Part shown: in pieces, positions 22,910-34,904 of the stretch
How the letters are laid out: the number at the start of each line of letters is the position of its first letter
How positions within the stretch are numbered: position 1 is the first letter of the stretch
Notes under the pieces: model-generated
What the model was told of the DNA's origin: nothing
What the model saw: only the letters and a program-made list of their open reading frames with translations
The model's database searches: none
Position numbers and translations under genes: made by a program
Assembly: GCA_022835595.1 (NCBI GenBank)
Contig: BQUP01000004.1
Span: 434,001 to 498,000 of the forward strand
Length of the DNA stretch: 64,000 nt
Reading direction: 5' to 3'
Origin: Cystobasidium ongulense
Taxonomy: Eukaryota; Basidiomycota; Cystobasidiomycetes; Cystobasidiales; Cystobasidiaceae

Positions 22910-25643
22910 TTAATGATTGTCTCTAGGGACTCCTGAACCGACCTGGGCCACCCTCTGGAACTCAACAGCAGGTTGAAGAACCATACCTTCATTAAGCTGT
23001 GATACTTGGTCACGGTACATTTTCTGCCAGGGAGTCTGGTGATCTGGATATTTGAAATCGCCCATTTCTTTCCTTCTCTTTGCTAGCTCTTCTGTGCTTA
23101 GCTTGACGTCTACTCGACGTGTATTCAAGTCAACTCTAACGATATCTCCATTCTTAAGCAGAGCTAGATTGCTATTCAATGCAGCTTCCGGTGAGCAATG
23201 CAGGATCGAAGGTGAAGCTGATGTTCCACTTTGCCTTCCATCAGACAGCGTAGGCAACTCGTTTATGCCAGCTTTGAGAAGCTCAGCGGGAGGTTGAACG
23301 TTTGCGACTTCGGCCGCCCCAGGATATCCGATAGGACCGGCTCCTAGCATGACTAGGATTGTTCGATCTGTGATCTTGGTGGGCGTCTCGTCGATTGTAT
23401 CGTGATACTCTTCTGGTCCATGCCACACTGCAACAGGACCTTCGAAAGCATTGGGGTCCTCTGGATCTGACAGGAAACGTTTTCGGAATGAGGCTGATAT
23501 GACCGAGGCTATAATCACAAATGTGTGGTCAGCTCAAGTCAAAAGCCGATTTCTGTCGACTAAGGTCTCGCCTGCTTACTCTTCATGATTGCAGAGTCGA
23601 AGAGATTCCCGGTAAGATGTAGGAAACCAGCATCGTGCATGACAGGCTTGGCCGCGGTCTTGATCACTCGAGGATCCCAAGTGAGTTTTCCCGTGCAATT
23701 ATCACCCATTGTTTTTCCGTTGACTGTCTTTGCATCAGGGTGGGGTAGCAGATTAGCTTGGATAAGTTCCGCCATAATAGCTGCGGAGGGACAGAAAGCT
23801 TAGTATAATTGCTTGACACAATTTCTCAAAGAAAACAACTCACCAGGTAGACCACCAGCTCTATGATACTCCTCGCAAAGCCACTCTCCCGCAGGCTGAA
23901 CATTGAGCAACAGCGGGATCTTGTAACCAACTTTCTCCCAATCATCACAATCTAGAGGGACTCCGATATGCTTAGCAATAGCTATCAAATGAACAGGTGC
24001 GTTTGTGCTTCCTCCAATAGCTGTATTGGCTACAATGGCATTTTCAAAAGCTTCTCGGGTGAGAATGTCGGATGGTTTGATGTCTTCTCTGACCATATCT
24101 ACGATACGAAGTCCGGTGTTCTACGAATATTCCAAATCAGGATCTTCAGCAACACGAGACGGCTAGAGAGCGATCTTGGAATGGGTTGCTCACGTATGCA
24201 CATTGTCCTCGCTCTCGATATGGAGCGGGGATAGCACTACTGCCTGGCAGAGCCATGCCAAGTGCTTCAGCTAGAGCGTTCATAGTGGAAGCAGTACCGA
24301 GGGTATTGCAATGTCCTGCATACACCAAAGGGCATTATCAGATTAAGTATGCAACTTCAGGGTAGGGACAGTGAGGAGACTTACCAACAGAAGGAGCAGA
24401 AGAAGTAGTGACATCCAAAAACTCCGACAAATCAATCTCCTTAGAAGCTAATTTCTTTCTAGCCTCCCATACTACAGTACCGGAACCGACTAAAGCAGAT
24501 CTAGAATATCCGTTCAACATTGGCCCTACGTTCATTACTATTGCTGGTATGTTGACTGTTGAAGCTGCCATTAACAATGCAGGTGTTGTTTTATCACATC
24601 CTGATAGAAGAACTACTCCATCCAATGGATAGCCGTATAGTACTTCTACGAGTGAGAGATAGGCTAGATTTCGGTCTAGTGATGCTGTTGGTCGTTTACC
24701 GGTTTCCTGAAGTGTTTGTAAGAGTCACAGAGAAATAGCATCAGAATTGCTTGACCTGGGACGAGGTGGAGCCAGATATGGAGCTTACCTGAATGGGATG
24801 GCAGGGGAACTCCATTGGTGTACCGCCAGCAGCGATGATGCCAGCTCTGACACGCTTGGCGAGGACCAGGTGGTGGCGATTGCATGGGGACAGATCTACA
24901 AAAGGGGACCGACAGGCAGAATGGAAGCTCAGTCTATCTTTCCGTTTTCTCTTATGGAGACGAGGTGCATGCTTACCTGAACCAGTCTGAGCAATGCCTA
25001 AGTAGCAACAAGGGAGAAGAAAGAAAAAGCGCCGCGAATAAGCGGTGTGTTTCGAGACAACGACCGATGCGGACCGTTTGTATCGGCAAGCCGAAGAGAA
25101 CGAATAACGCACCGATGATAGGTTTCTTTGGATCGTTGATCTCAGGCATTGTTAAGCCATAATTGAGATATCTCTCTAGATATAGTGCAGTCATGCCTGT
25201 AGAAGTTTCCCAAAAGGATTGTCGGGCATTTTAGCAAGCACGACCATTTGAAATACGCCGGAGACGAATGAAAGCATTGCAGAGCCTTACCTGGGTTATG
25301 AGCTGAATTTCACATGACAAAGTATCAGGAAATGCTACTCTTTTAGCTGTAGCTGTAGCTATAGTGAGGCCCAAGACAGCTTACGATTATTGAACCATTG
25401 TTGACTTCTCAAAGCTTGTAATTTCTGTACTTTTCCAGTTACATTCTGACTGTTTTCCAGTTTCAACTTTTCAAAAGCTTCTTCTGCTACCTTGGCTCTC
25501 TCCAATGCTGCTTTCAATCTGTCTTCTATTTCTTCCTGCGATAGTGAGGCGTAGTCTGTGCCATTCGAACCGTTCAGATTGGCCCCGGATCTTGATCCGC
25601 ATGAGGATGTGCAGTTTGCGCACTTGGACGGTGGGCAGGCCAT
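22910..25643 (-). CDS. IlvD/Edd-family Fe-S dehydratase, sugar-acid-dehydratase-like, with Cys-rich N-terminus
   Basis: Ten exons (25643-25385, 25302-25291, 25196-25113, 24997-24977, 24895-24789, 24706-24385, 24315-24194, 24120-23844, 23780-23580, 23508-22910) give 667 residues. The family removes water from dihydroxy acids or sugar acids using an Fe-S cluster. Three candidate cluster cysteines are visible, in [15 protein letters not shown] and [11 protein letters not shown]. The CDKTTP and [10 protein letters not shown] forms resemble pentonate and hexonate dehydratases more than the valine/isoleucine enzyme Ilv3, which usually reads CDKNMPG and ACGGMYTANT. It is therefore more likely a sugar-acid dehydratase, though dihydroxyacid dehydratase remains possible. 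Two exons are 12 and 21 nt. An added N-terminal segment of about 85 residues carries Cys 3, 8, 11 and 15 followed by a coiled coil. No mitochondrial presequence is seen. Confidence 0.85.
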
Positions 25644-25710
25644 TCTGTTCGAGACAGAGTGTGTGGTTGCTGGGCAGTAGTACGAGCAGGCGTATGTACG
25701 ATGTACAGAG

Positions 25711-25730
25711 GTAAGTAAGTAAGTAAGTAG
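25711..25730. repeat. GTAA microsatellite upstream of the dehydratase gene
   Basis: Four GTAA units followed by GTAG lie about 70-90 bp before the dehydratase start, in its promoter or 5' leader. On the plus strand each unit resembles a splice donor, but no transcript on that strand is expected here. Confidence 0.8.
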
Positions 25731-28373
25731 CAGACCGAGAAGGTGTTGTATGCTGCAGATAGCTGCGGGGAAGGAAAGTTGAATTCGGCAGTCGTCGGTT
25801 AGCGGCTTGCCGAGAGGACCGGCAACAATTGCAAGGTAAGTTATCGACTCTCGAAGCTTTCGGTGTGATTAAGCTTAGGCGCAGTCAACCATACAATGAG
25901 CATTTCAGGGTCACTCTTGGGCGATGCCATAGAGCGCCGCCATTACAGCTTCGCGGTTAACATTGTGGATGCTGGGTGGGCCTTGCTGGCAGCTGTCTCG
26001 GAGTTGCATTGGCGTGCTGCATCTGGTGTGCGAGTGAAAGGAGCTAGGATGGGAAGCTGAGTGGGAGGAGGTCATTGCCTTCTCAGGTAGTATTGATGGC
26101 TGTAGTGCAAGTCACTATCTTACTGCCGTGAGCCATGAGCAGGCTGAGAGCAGAGAAAGCACGTGACTCTATTTGCCACTATTCCCTGCGTAAGACTCTC
26201 TTTCGACCAAGATTTAGAGTTGGTGTCCAGCTGTCACGCCTGAGACGTGCCATTCAACTCGAGTTTGCCATCCGGTTCCAGCCTGATCCAGCTGCCTAGC
26301 GATGGAAGGTGGTGCGCTGACTTTGCTGAGATGCGATCGCCCACCTTGCATTCCTGAAATCATCTGGCTTACAGCTGTCCATGGTAAAGAGCAGGAACAT
26401 TTACAGACATGTCCTGATCACGCAGTAACTTTGCCTCTCTTGATCCAACACTGCTCGCTGAACGAGTGCCTTGTCCTTCCACCTCCCACGCCGCTAATTC
26501 CATTCCAGATTCACGTCCTCTGCCCTCGTTGCAGTCTGTCGAGCCCGTCCTTGTTGACCATCAACCAGCAAGAGACGAGCGAACGGCAAGAGCGTGCTTC
26601 AAGCTGTCCACAAGACCACAAAGACTGCAAGGCATCGAACACCCAGCCAGTGATTCTCCCCCATTCAAGCGCAGTCGAAGCTGGACGTATAAATATTTAT
26701 ACAACCGACACTCAATCCGCCAGGGCTCACATCCGCCTGCCACTTGGTTCTCCACATCGACAGACTCTAAGCGCAACATAGAGCGGCAGCAAGTCGTACA
26801 GTGCTCCTTCGTGCTCCCCGACTCGCGCCTGCCCATCAAAGCCAGCTCAGCCAAGCTCGCTCGCACTCCGCATCTGTCTGTGCCTTGCGCGTGCGTGCAT
26901 CCATCCATACACGACAGATCACACGGGACAAGCGATAACAAGCAAGCTTCACGCAGCTCACCTGCACAAAGGTTCCAACTCTTGTAAGTCGTGGTCCAGA
27001 TTTGCTTGCGGCTTCACCACCATTGCGTATCGCCAAGCACGTCAGGTGTCTCCAAGATCGTCAGCAATTCTCGAAGATTGAACGCTCAGGCGGGGCGACA
27101 GCGGGACAGACAGCGCAAAATCAGACCCATGGAAAGGAATCAAAGTTACTGACTTGTTCCTCTGTGTGCAAGCAGTCGCCGATTCCAGCTCCTCCCCACG
27201 CAACGCGCAACTGGCAGAAGCTTTTCTCATACTTCTCCAAGCTCAGTCTCCGATACATGTGAGCGACATTCATGCACTGCGCTCAGAGAGAAGCTTGCTT
27301 GAAATGTAATCTACTAACGCACTTCCATCACTCTACGCTCGCCCTACAATTGCAGCCCGTCCTTTCACTTTTCTTCCTTGCAAGTTCAAGCGTTGTTTAT
27401 TTTCGCCACAAGAACAACAGGAGGAACACGAACGAGTGATCCACTTTCAATACCTACACTTTTGAGCTTCTAATACGCAAAAGTGAGTTCACAATAGCCT
27501 TTGCGTAGAAAGGCAAGGGATCGGGAGGTTATGTCTTGCCTTGGTAACCTCAAATGGAATCATGTCAATGTCGCGTCACCCTCTGTTTGGACTTGAACTG
27601 ACACTTTGGTTCAACACCTCTCACCCTTCGTTTCTCAATTATAGGTTTGCCTCTGCACCGTAGAGAACTGCTCTTGTCGCTTCCTTTCGCCCTGACATCT
27701 CCACTTGGTGTGCATACGATTTATCCTTCAAGGTTTGCTCTGCTCCTCGTAGAACGCAACTATACGCTTCCAAGTCAGGCACGATTCACAATCTCAGCGT
27801 TCGAAACATACCGAAAGACGACGATCATTCGTGCGCACAGATAGTAGCCGAGAAAGCATTCCTCTTGCAAAAGAAGGAAGTGCAAGTACTGCATCTCGAG
27901 AGTAGGCAGCGCCTCTATCCCTCGCCGAACAGCAGCAGTACGCACCGACCCGAAACAATCGTCCACACATTCCGTCAATACCTACAACAAAGACGCCGCC
28001 GAGCATCCGGTCGAACACTTCGTTTCCGACCACTACAAGGTTTTCAAGTACAGTGATCCCTTCAAAAGCAAAGCTGCTGTAATTAGCAGTCAAGCCCTGT
28101 TTATTCGCACTTCACGTCAAACGGACTTCGTTCGGTCTTCTTTTCAAGCCTTTGCATTATCGCATTCACACGCCTGAGCGCAAGACGCAACTGTCGGTCA
28201 AACTAATACGAAACAAGCAAATTGCTAGGTTATTCTGTCACCGTATATCAGCGAATTTCACTCTCTGTTCAAAAGCTCTCATTCAATCCTTTTCAATCAG
28301 CGCTCGACCTGTCTGACAAGTACCCACTTGGCGACGCGAGAGTAGGGCAAAGCTAGGAGACAAGCAGAAGCAG
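25731..28373 (+). other. Long divergent region and spliced 5' leader of the RRM gene
   Basis: This 2.6 kb separates the divergent dehydratase and RRM genes. It contains a TATAAATA motif at 26688-26695 in a 16-bp palindrome, then C/A-rich, purine-poor sequence typical of fungal leaders. Several donor- and acceptor-like pairs occur, the clearest being GTGAGT at 27482 with TTATAG ending at 27644. I read it as promoter plus a long leader with one or more introns. Two overlapping plus-strand frames (26302-26781 and 26466-26987) are low in complexity and show no family; I do not call them genes. Confidence 0.45.
26687..26702 (+). promoter_or_regulatory. TATA-like palindrome of the RRM-gene leader
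   Basis: A perfect 16-bp palindrome GTATAAATATTTATAC contains TATAAATA on both strands. It lies about 1.7 kb before the RRM-protein ATG, where C/A-rich leader sequence begins, so it may set the transcription start. It could serve either direction. Confidence 0.4.
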
Positions 28374-31300
28374 ATGAACATATATCAGCCATACGGACAG
28401 TGAGTACACACGGCTTTACCATCTCTACATCTGTTCTAGACGTCTGACTGACTGCCGTGCATATGCTTTTGTGCTCACCTCTTTCAGCCAACCAACGCCA
28501 GGCTCGCCCACAGCAGGACTGCCTGAATTCTTGAAAGAAAGAGCGGGAAATACTCCCTCGAACAACGTAATTCAATACAACAGCAATCTAAGCGGGAGTA
28601 TCGACTCGCCATTCACATCTTCAACCACTTCAACTCAACCTTTCGTTCATCCCGCTACGGATTTCGATTCAACGGGATTCTCCTCTAATTCGAACAAGGC
28701 CAATTCTCACAAGACATTGAATAATAATCTTGGAAGTTCACAGATGGCTTCTACACACCAACACGGCGGTTCGCTTCCTACTCCTAATCTATCTTCAGGT
28801 GTGTCATACGCGTCAAACACTATTTCATGAATGCCCTCAGTCTGTATGTGGAGGGAGGACCGCCGTTTTCTCCCCCCGCAAAGCCTTTGCATTGTAGTTC
28901 GGTCTATCCTTACTCTAGCTTGCAAGGGCATGCAGGCTAGGAAGTGTGAGAGGGAGTTGAGGAGGGCACGATGCTTGGACTTCGCATGGCTCTTCGTTTT
29001 ATTAACTCGTACTGACCCTCTTCACTTTTCGTTCTACGCTCATCAGACCCGCGCTCGATGCAGACTGGGATATCTGCAATGCCAGGCATGCAAGACTATA
29101 ATCTCTACGCCGCTTCCTTGGCCGCTGCTGGTATCTCACCAAACATGAGCTTCGGTCTAGGAGGAAACGCTCAATTCATGCAACCTCAACAGCAACAAAA
29201 TTCCCAAAACGCTTCGAATACATCTTCTGGTACGAGTGCCACTATGCAATTTCCATCCCCCAACCAGATGTTCCTCCCGCCTGGTTCTTTCCCTCAACAG
29301 CAGCAAATCCAGAACAATCATCAGCGAGCAATGTCAGCTGTGCCTGGTTTGGGACATAGTATAAGTGGAGGTCAAAACCAGCAGCATCAGCACCAGCAAT
29401 TTGATGGTCAAAACCCATCTGGTATGGCCGGGTCGAACAGTGCTCCTAATACGACTCAAACTGGAGCTGCTCCCTCACCACAATATGGGATGGTTGGACC
29501 AGCAGGTTTTCAACCTGACTCACCAAACTCTCAACAAAATTCCCCTTTTATCAATACTGGCATGAATCCGAACGCTACTTCACCTGCTGCTCAAGCTATG
29601 TCCGCCATGTCCTCTATGTCTGGTATTCCTTCTTCGAATACGAGCGCTGCCGCAAATACTCCTATAAGCCCCGCTACTGCTTATACTCCCAACTTTGCGA
29701 GCCCTTCGCTATCACATCAAGCTGCTTTCAACGCCGCTGCTGCTGCTGGCCTAGGTGTAAACTTCAGCGCATTTGGCTTTCCTAATAGTAAGATCGCCGC
29801 CATCATTTAACGCTCACATATTGGCTGACTGCATGCACTCATCTCCCTGAACAGTGCCGCTTGGTGGACTAGGTATCGCTTCGACGCCGATGAACAATCA
29901 CTCAATCTCTCAGCAGGTGAGATTTGAATAACCTAATGCTGACGCTTTCCCAATCCTTGTACTTCTCGCTGACAATATCATTACACATACTTTCAGATGG
30001 GCGGAATGAATCTAAGCCACGATGGACAAGCTCCTCCTACGATACGAACGGTCTACGTAGGCAATCTGCCAGGCGATGCTTCAGTAGACGAGCTCTTATC
30101 GCAAGTTCGCTATGGACCAATCGAAAGCGTCAAGATTATACCAGACAAGTCTTGCGCTTTTATCTCTTTCCTTGATCCGAATACGGCCGCTGCTTTCCAC
30201 TCGGATGCCAATTTGAGAAAGGTACAACTGCATGGTCAAGACTTGAAGATTGGTTGGGGTAAAGCTACGGGCATACCTGCTCCTGTCTTACAGGCAGTAC
30301 AGCAACACGGAGCGACACGTAATGTCTAGTACGTCCACGTACACTGTCTGCCACATTCGAAGGCTCTTCTGACAGCCTTACCTTGCTCTCCCTTTCATCA
30401 GTCTCGGCAACTTGGATGAAGCATATACAGAGCAGACACTGCGCGATGATTTATCGCGCTTTGGCCATATTGACCAGGTTAAGATTGTTCGCGACAAGAA
30501 CATCGGTTTCGTCCATTTCCTATCCATCTCGACGGCAATGAAGGTCGTCCAGGAGCTACCTAAAGAAGCAGCATGGCAAGGTCGAAGAGTCAATTATGGC
30601 AAAGATCGCTGCGCATATGTTCCAAGAAATCAGCATCAGCAACAACAGCACAACCAAATGGCTGCTGCTATGGCTCATCAGGCTGCTTCCCAAGCAATGT
30701 CACCTTTCCATGCTATGTCACCCGCTCTCATGCCATCCATGTCGCCAGCCATGTCCCCTATGGCCTTTTCTGGCGGCTGTGTTGATCCGAATGCTTTCGG
30801 CAATCGCACTGTGTATTGTGAGTGCCACTAATACATATGGCTACCTGTTCGCCAGAGCTGAACATGTTCTCACAGTGGGCAATTTGCACCCAGACACTAC
30901 CGCTGAGGATGTCTGCAATACCATCCGGTAGGCTATGTCTACAAGGTACCAACTATGCATAATACTGATTTCATTTACGATGCTGCAGCGGTGGCATCCT
31001 TCAAGAAGTCCGCCACATCCCTGACAAGCATATCTGTTTTGTCACCTTTGTGATGCCCGAATCCGCGCTTGCTTTGATGAACACAGCGGTCACACAAGGT
31101 ATCAGCATTAAGAACCGTCGACTGAAAGTCGGATGGGGCAAGAACAATGGACCCTGCCCCGCTGGTATCGCAGCTATCGTATCTGCGGGCGGATCTAGGA
31201 ATGTTTACATTGGCAACGTATGTAGCTGCATGTTCAAGTTCAACTGCGAAGTGTTGAGTATAATCCTTGCTTGCAGATCGATGACTTCGAAACCTTCACG

Positions 31301-31821
31301 TCTGAGAAGATCAGAGCAGATCTAAGTGAGTTCGGCGAGATTGAGCAAGTTAATCTGCTCGAAGACAAATCTTGCGCTTTCACCAATTTCGTGAGTGCTA
31401 TTCTCCATCGAAAGCCTTGGTAACTTCATGCTGACATCGAGCTTGTCAAAGATGAAAATCTCAAGCGCAGTCAAGGCAATTGAAAGCCTCAAAAGCCATC
31501 CTGAATATGGCAAATTCAAAATGTGGGTCTAGTGTCCGGTGCTACCTGCTCGTGCATGCACTGACATCATTCTCTTGCAGTGCCTATGGCAAGGATAGAG
31601 TCGGTAACATGGCTCGTGGACCTCCGGGACGTCGACCTCAACACTACCGCCGAGACAGCAATCCACATGCCTCGCATGTCGGCTCGCCCGCTGTTGAACA
31701 GAGTCAATCACCAGTCGTCGTGCATGAGGGTCTGGGAGCTCGGTCGCCACAGCTTGATGCAGCGTTGCAAGCTGCCGCCGCTGTTGAAACAGTAGAGCAG
31801 CAGCAAGCCATGAAGCTCTAA
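28374..31821 (+). CDS. Four-RRM RNA-binding protein, Mrn1/Nrd1 type
   Basis: Eleven exons (28374-28399, 28488-28798, 29047-29787, 29855-29916, 29997-30328, 30402-30817, 30876-30927, 30989-31217, 31277-31390, 31452-31522, 31581-31821) give 864 residues. The first 380 are a disordered Gln/Asn/Ser/Pro-rich region. Four RNA-recognition motifs follow, with RNP2-like strands [27 protein letters not shown] and NVYIGNIDD, and RNP1-like strands [27 protein letters not shown] and CAFTNF. RRM1 and RRM3 are each followed by a WGKxxG-type linker. This layout matches fission yeast Nrd1 and budding yeast Mrn1, cytoplasmic mRNA binders that control differentiation and stress-granule mRNAs. The C-terminus is short and Gln/Ala-rich. 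The long leader suggests post-transcriptional control of the gene itself. Confidence 0.85.
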
Positions 31822-32718
31822 TGAGTTTCTCCGATAGGGTTCCGCACCAAGCTCTGGTCAAAATCTGCTGAACGACGCTGGGTCTGGTTGATGCGTGCTG
31901 TAATCAAAACACTCTTACTTTCCCCGTCAACAGCATTCGTCTCTTACACCTTCTTTACTTCAATTATTTCCCTTTCACTTCATACCCAATGAATGCTCGC
32001 CGAAGTAGCATCAATCCTGGACACTCCTTTTTCGTACTTTGTTCACTTTCTTCACGTATTTGGGTTATTGGCGTCGAGCACAGATATCAGTACTGCAAGT
32101 TTCGCTATTACTACTGCAAGCCTGCAAGACCTCTGCAAATTTGAAGCAATTTCCTGCAATACTCCGACTGGAATCAGTATATCTCTATGTATTTTCATAA
32201 AACTCTGCCGGCGTGCCATCCACATCACTTCACATGTTCAAGCTTTGGTTCAGACCGGACCTCCGGATCAGCTTGTACTACTCACTTTCCAGCTTCTTCT
32301 GTTCGTATCTTTCATCACAAAGTAACGACGTAGACACGACATATTCACGAAATTATGTGGTAATGCGTAAAAGTGCAGGTTATTGATAGGACTGGGTGTG
32401 GCGTTAGTACACAGACAACAAATTAGACGGGCAAGCCCCACTTCTCCTTGTGTACAGAGAATTGGCAATTTGTTGGTCGTCATACACGAAATGCCAGAAT
32501 ATTGCTCTCATGATATCTCATTAGGTGTACAGAATTGCGAGTGCTGTTCATTCGCATAATTTGCATCTACACGTCCTGAGGAAGCTGATTGACGATGTGA
32601 CGGAATGCTAATCACTTAGTACTGCTTACAAGTTTACAGGCTTACGCAACATCGCTGCCCGTACGAAACATTGACAGGTCCCTAAGCAAAGCTCTCATTA
32701 ATATCATAAGTGCCGATT
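31822..32718. other. Convergent 3' region
   Basis: About 0.9 kb lie between two converging genes (RRM protein and ArfGAP). It is AT- and pyrimidine-rich with only short chance frames, and is likely 3' UTR and terminator sequence for both. Confidence 0.4.
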
Positions 32719-34598
32719 CTAATTCCACAAGTCATCAAAGCCACCACCCGAAGTCTTGCCATTCGAGGCACTTGAAAATCCACCAAACGTATCGCCTCCA
32801 GCGGGCTTGCTGTTATTGTTCGACACAGGTGCTCCCCATATATCCTGCGAGTTGAAAAAATCCATGCTGTTGTGCGTATTAGAAGCTGTGTTTGCGGAGG
32901 GTGCTGCAGCTGAGCTACTAGGTGAGGTGAAGTTATTGGAAGAAGCGGGGGTCGAGAAGAAGTCGTTTGATCCGGTACTAGCATACATTGCTGGTTTGCT
33001 GGCGTTGTTAGCCGGAGGAGAAGAGTAAAAGTTGCTTGATGTCTGGGCATTCTTGGAGGTTGCCGAATCCGCGACTGCTGAAGAAGCCCAGGGATTACCA
33101 CCTGAGATGGAATTACTGGCAGCTCTATTGTTGGCTTGTCCGTAACTGCTCTGCACGGGCTGCTGTTGCGAAATTGCACCGAAAGCGACGTTGTTCGAAG
33201 CGGGTGTAGCCCAGCTGGACGCGCCTGCGCCGCCCAAATTCAGCGATGAGAAGGCGTCGAGTCCGCCGTTGTTGACACTGGCGGATTGGGTTGGTGGTGA
33301 AGACATAGAGGACGAGCTGCCGAAAAGCGACATAATGTCGTTCGCGTTCTTGCGGCTTGTACTTGCATTGTTTGTACTGGGTGCGTTGTTTGCATTGAAG
33401 TCGAGGTCAAACAACCCGTTTCCGCTGCTCTGGGCAGTTGAAGGTGCAGGCGCAGCTGCTACTTTCGACTGTGCGACAGAAGGTTGATTTGCTCGTGTTT
33501 GTCCGTTGGCTGCCGCCGGCGAAGGCATAGAGGATGTTCTAGCGGGTGATTGAGAGGGATATGCCAGAGAAGGGCTGGCCTTGGTGGCGGATTGTGAAGA
33601 GTCACCAAATGCACCACCAAGAAGATCAATGGCAGACGGTTTGCTTGCAGCAGCAGGCTTGACTTGGGGTGCAGCAGTGTTTGCTTGGGTACTCGTCACC
33701 TGTGGCACAGGAGCTGCTGAACCTGGCACTGCTAAAGTTTCTGGATCTGGGACATCTCCTTCCATTGCCCAGCGTTTGCTCTCATACTTTGAGCGAATGA
33801 ATTGCTCGATTTTACTGTTAAAGGCGCATCACACATCGTTGTTAGTTTGAATAGCTTGGGGATGTGACCCGGGAAAAGTCCCAGATAGAATGACTCACTG
33901 CTCCGGTGGTGAATGACCTTCTTTCAAGTGTGCTTCCCAGTATACGTTGGCCTTCGCGTTGCCCCATCTTTCCATGTTCTATAACGACTCGAGCGCGTTA
34001 GTTCTACTTTCCATCTTATGTCCGACTTGAAAGTAGGCTCGACTTACTGCAATCTGTTCTGGACTCCAAGTATCAAGGTCAACCGAGCGAACTGAGAGCA
34101 TTGACAAAGTAGCGAGAGGTGTCAGTACTGTTCGTCTCAAGCGCTAGTCTTTCGCATATGAAGCGTATGTGCAGCTGTACACAACGCCAAGGTGACGATG
34201 CTAGGTTGTTTTTTTAACACAGCTATTGCGAAGGAGAAGCACGCCTACCTCGACTGATATGAACACCGAGTCCGCGATGTATGCCAGAGCATCTGATGCA
34301 TAGAAAGATACCGAGGTTTGTGGAAGCCCATCGAGCGTCTGTTATCGGCGGGTCGTGGGCATGGATAGGACAGCGCGAAGTGCGTGAACCGGCAGGGAGT
34401 AGCACATGTATGGATTAGCAGAATAAGTGAGAAGGCCCATGCTCAGCGTGCTGCTCTGATACGTCTGGACGCTTCGCCTTGCTCACCATTCCGCTTGCAG
34501 TCGACACAAAGCCTATTGTCGGGCAGCTTGAGCAGTCCGCGGAGGATCTCTGCGTTTTTGGCGTTCATCGCCTTGGTCTCTCTGAGTCTCGCCGACAT
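32719..34598 (-). CDS. ArfGAP zinc-finger protein, Age2/SMAP-like
   Basis: The protein should stimulate GTP hydrolysis by Arf GTPases in Golgi or endosome coat traffic. Five exons (34598-34487, 34338-34249, 34091-34048, 33978-33899, 33814-32719) give 473 residues. The ArfGAP zinc finger is exact: Cys31 and Cys34 in CVDC, a 16-residue spacer, then Cys51 and Cys54 in CIRC. The catalytic arginine finger follows in [10 protein letters not shown], and then RSVDLDTW. The second exon must start at 34338, after AACAG, to give this spacing. The domain closes with [12 protein letters not shown], typical of Age2/SMAP proteins. The remaining 320 residues are Ser/Ala/Asn-rich and disordered, with repeated N-D-x-F-like and D-L-F/W elements suited to clathrin-adaptor binding, ending DDLWN. 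Confidence 0.92.
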
Positions 34599-34904
34599 GA
34601 CTGTATCGTCTGATTGTCTCTGCGAGGTGGTGGTGAGTGTTGCTAGACTTCTTGAAGCGAGTTGGAAGGTTCCCAAGAGGTGCAGCCAACTTCCGGCGAA
34701 ACGACGCGCACTATTCTCGCGAGTTCGAGAAGCAGAGCACAAATAAGACTTGTTCAACCAGTTCTGAAGCAGTGCTGTATTCCATCAACAACGAGCCATC
34801 ACCGTTACGACAGCTCATTCATTTTCAACAGCTTTCCTTACAACTCGCGTATCACTGCTACGATCGCGTTAACTGCGACAGATTACTACAAGCAAAATCA
34901 AAAA

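Noticed and set aside
25711-25730. Cluster of splice donors (GTAAGT copies)
   Set aside because: The pattern is a GTAA microsatellite in non-transcribed orientation, not a set of functional donors.
26302-26987. Two overlapping plus-strand frames of 159 and 173 codons
   Set aside because: They are low-complexity Ser/Pro/Arg/His sequence in C/A-rich leader DNA, in different frames, with no family resemblance.
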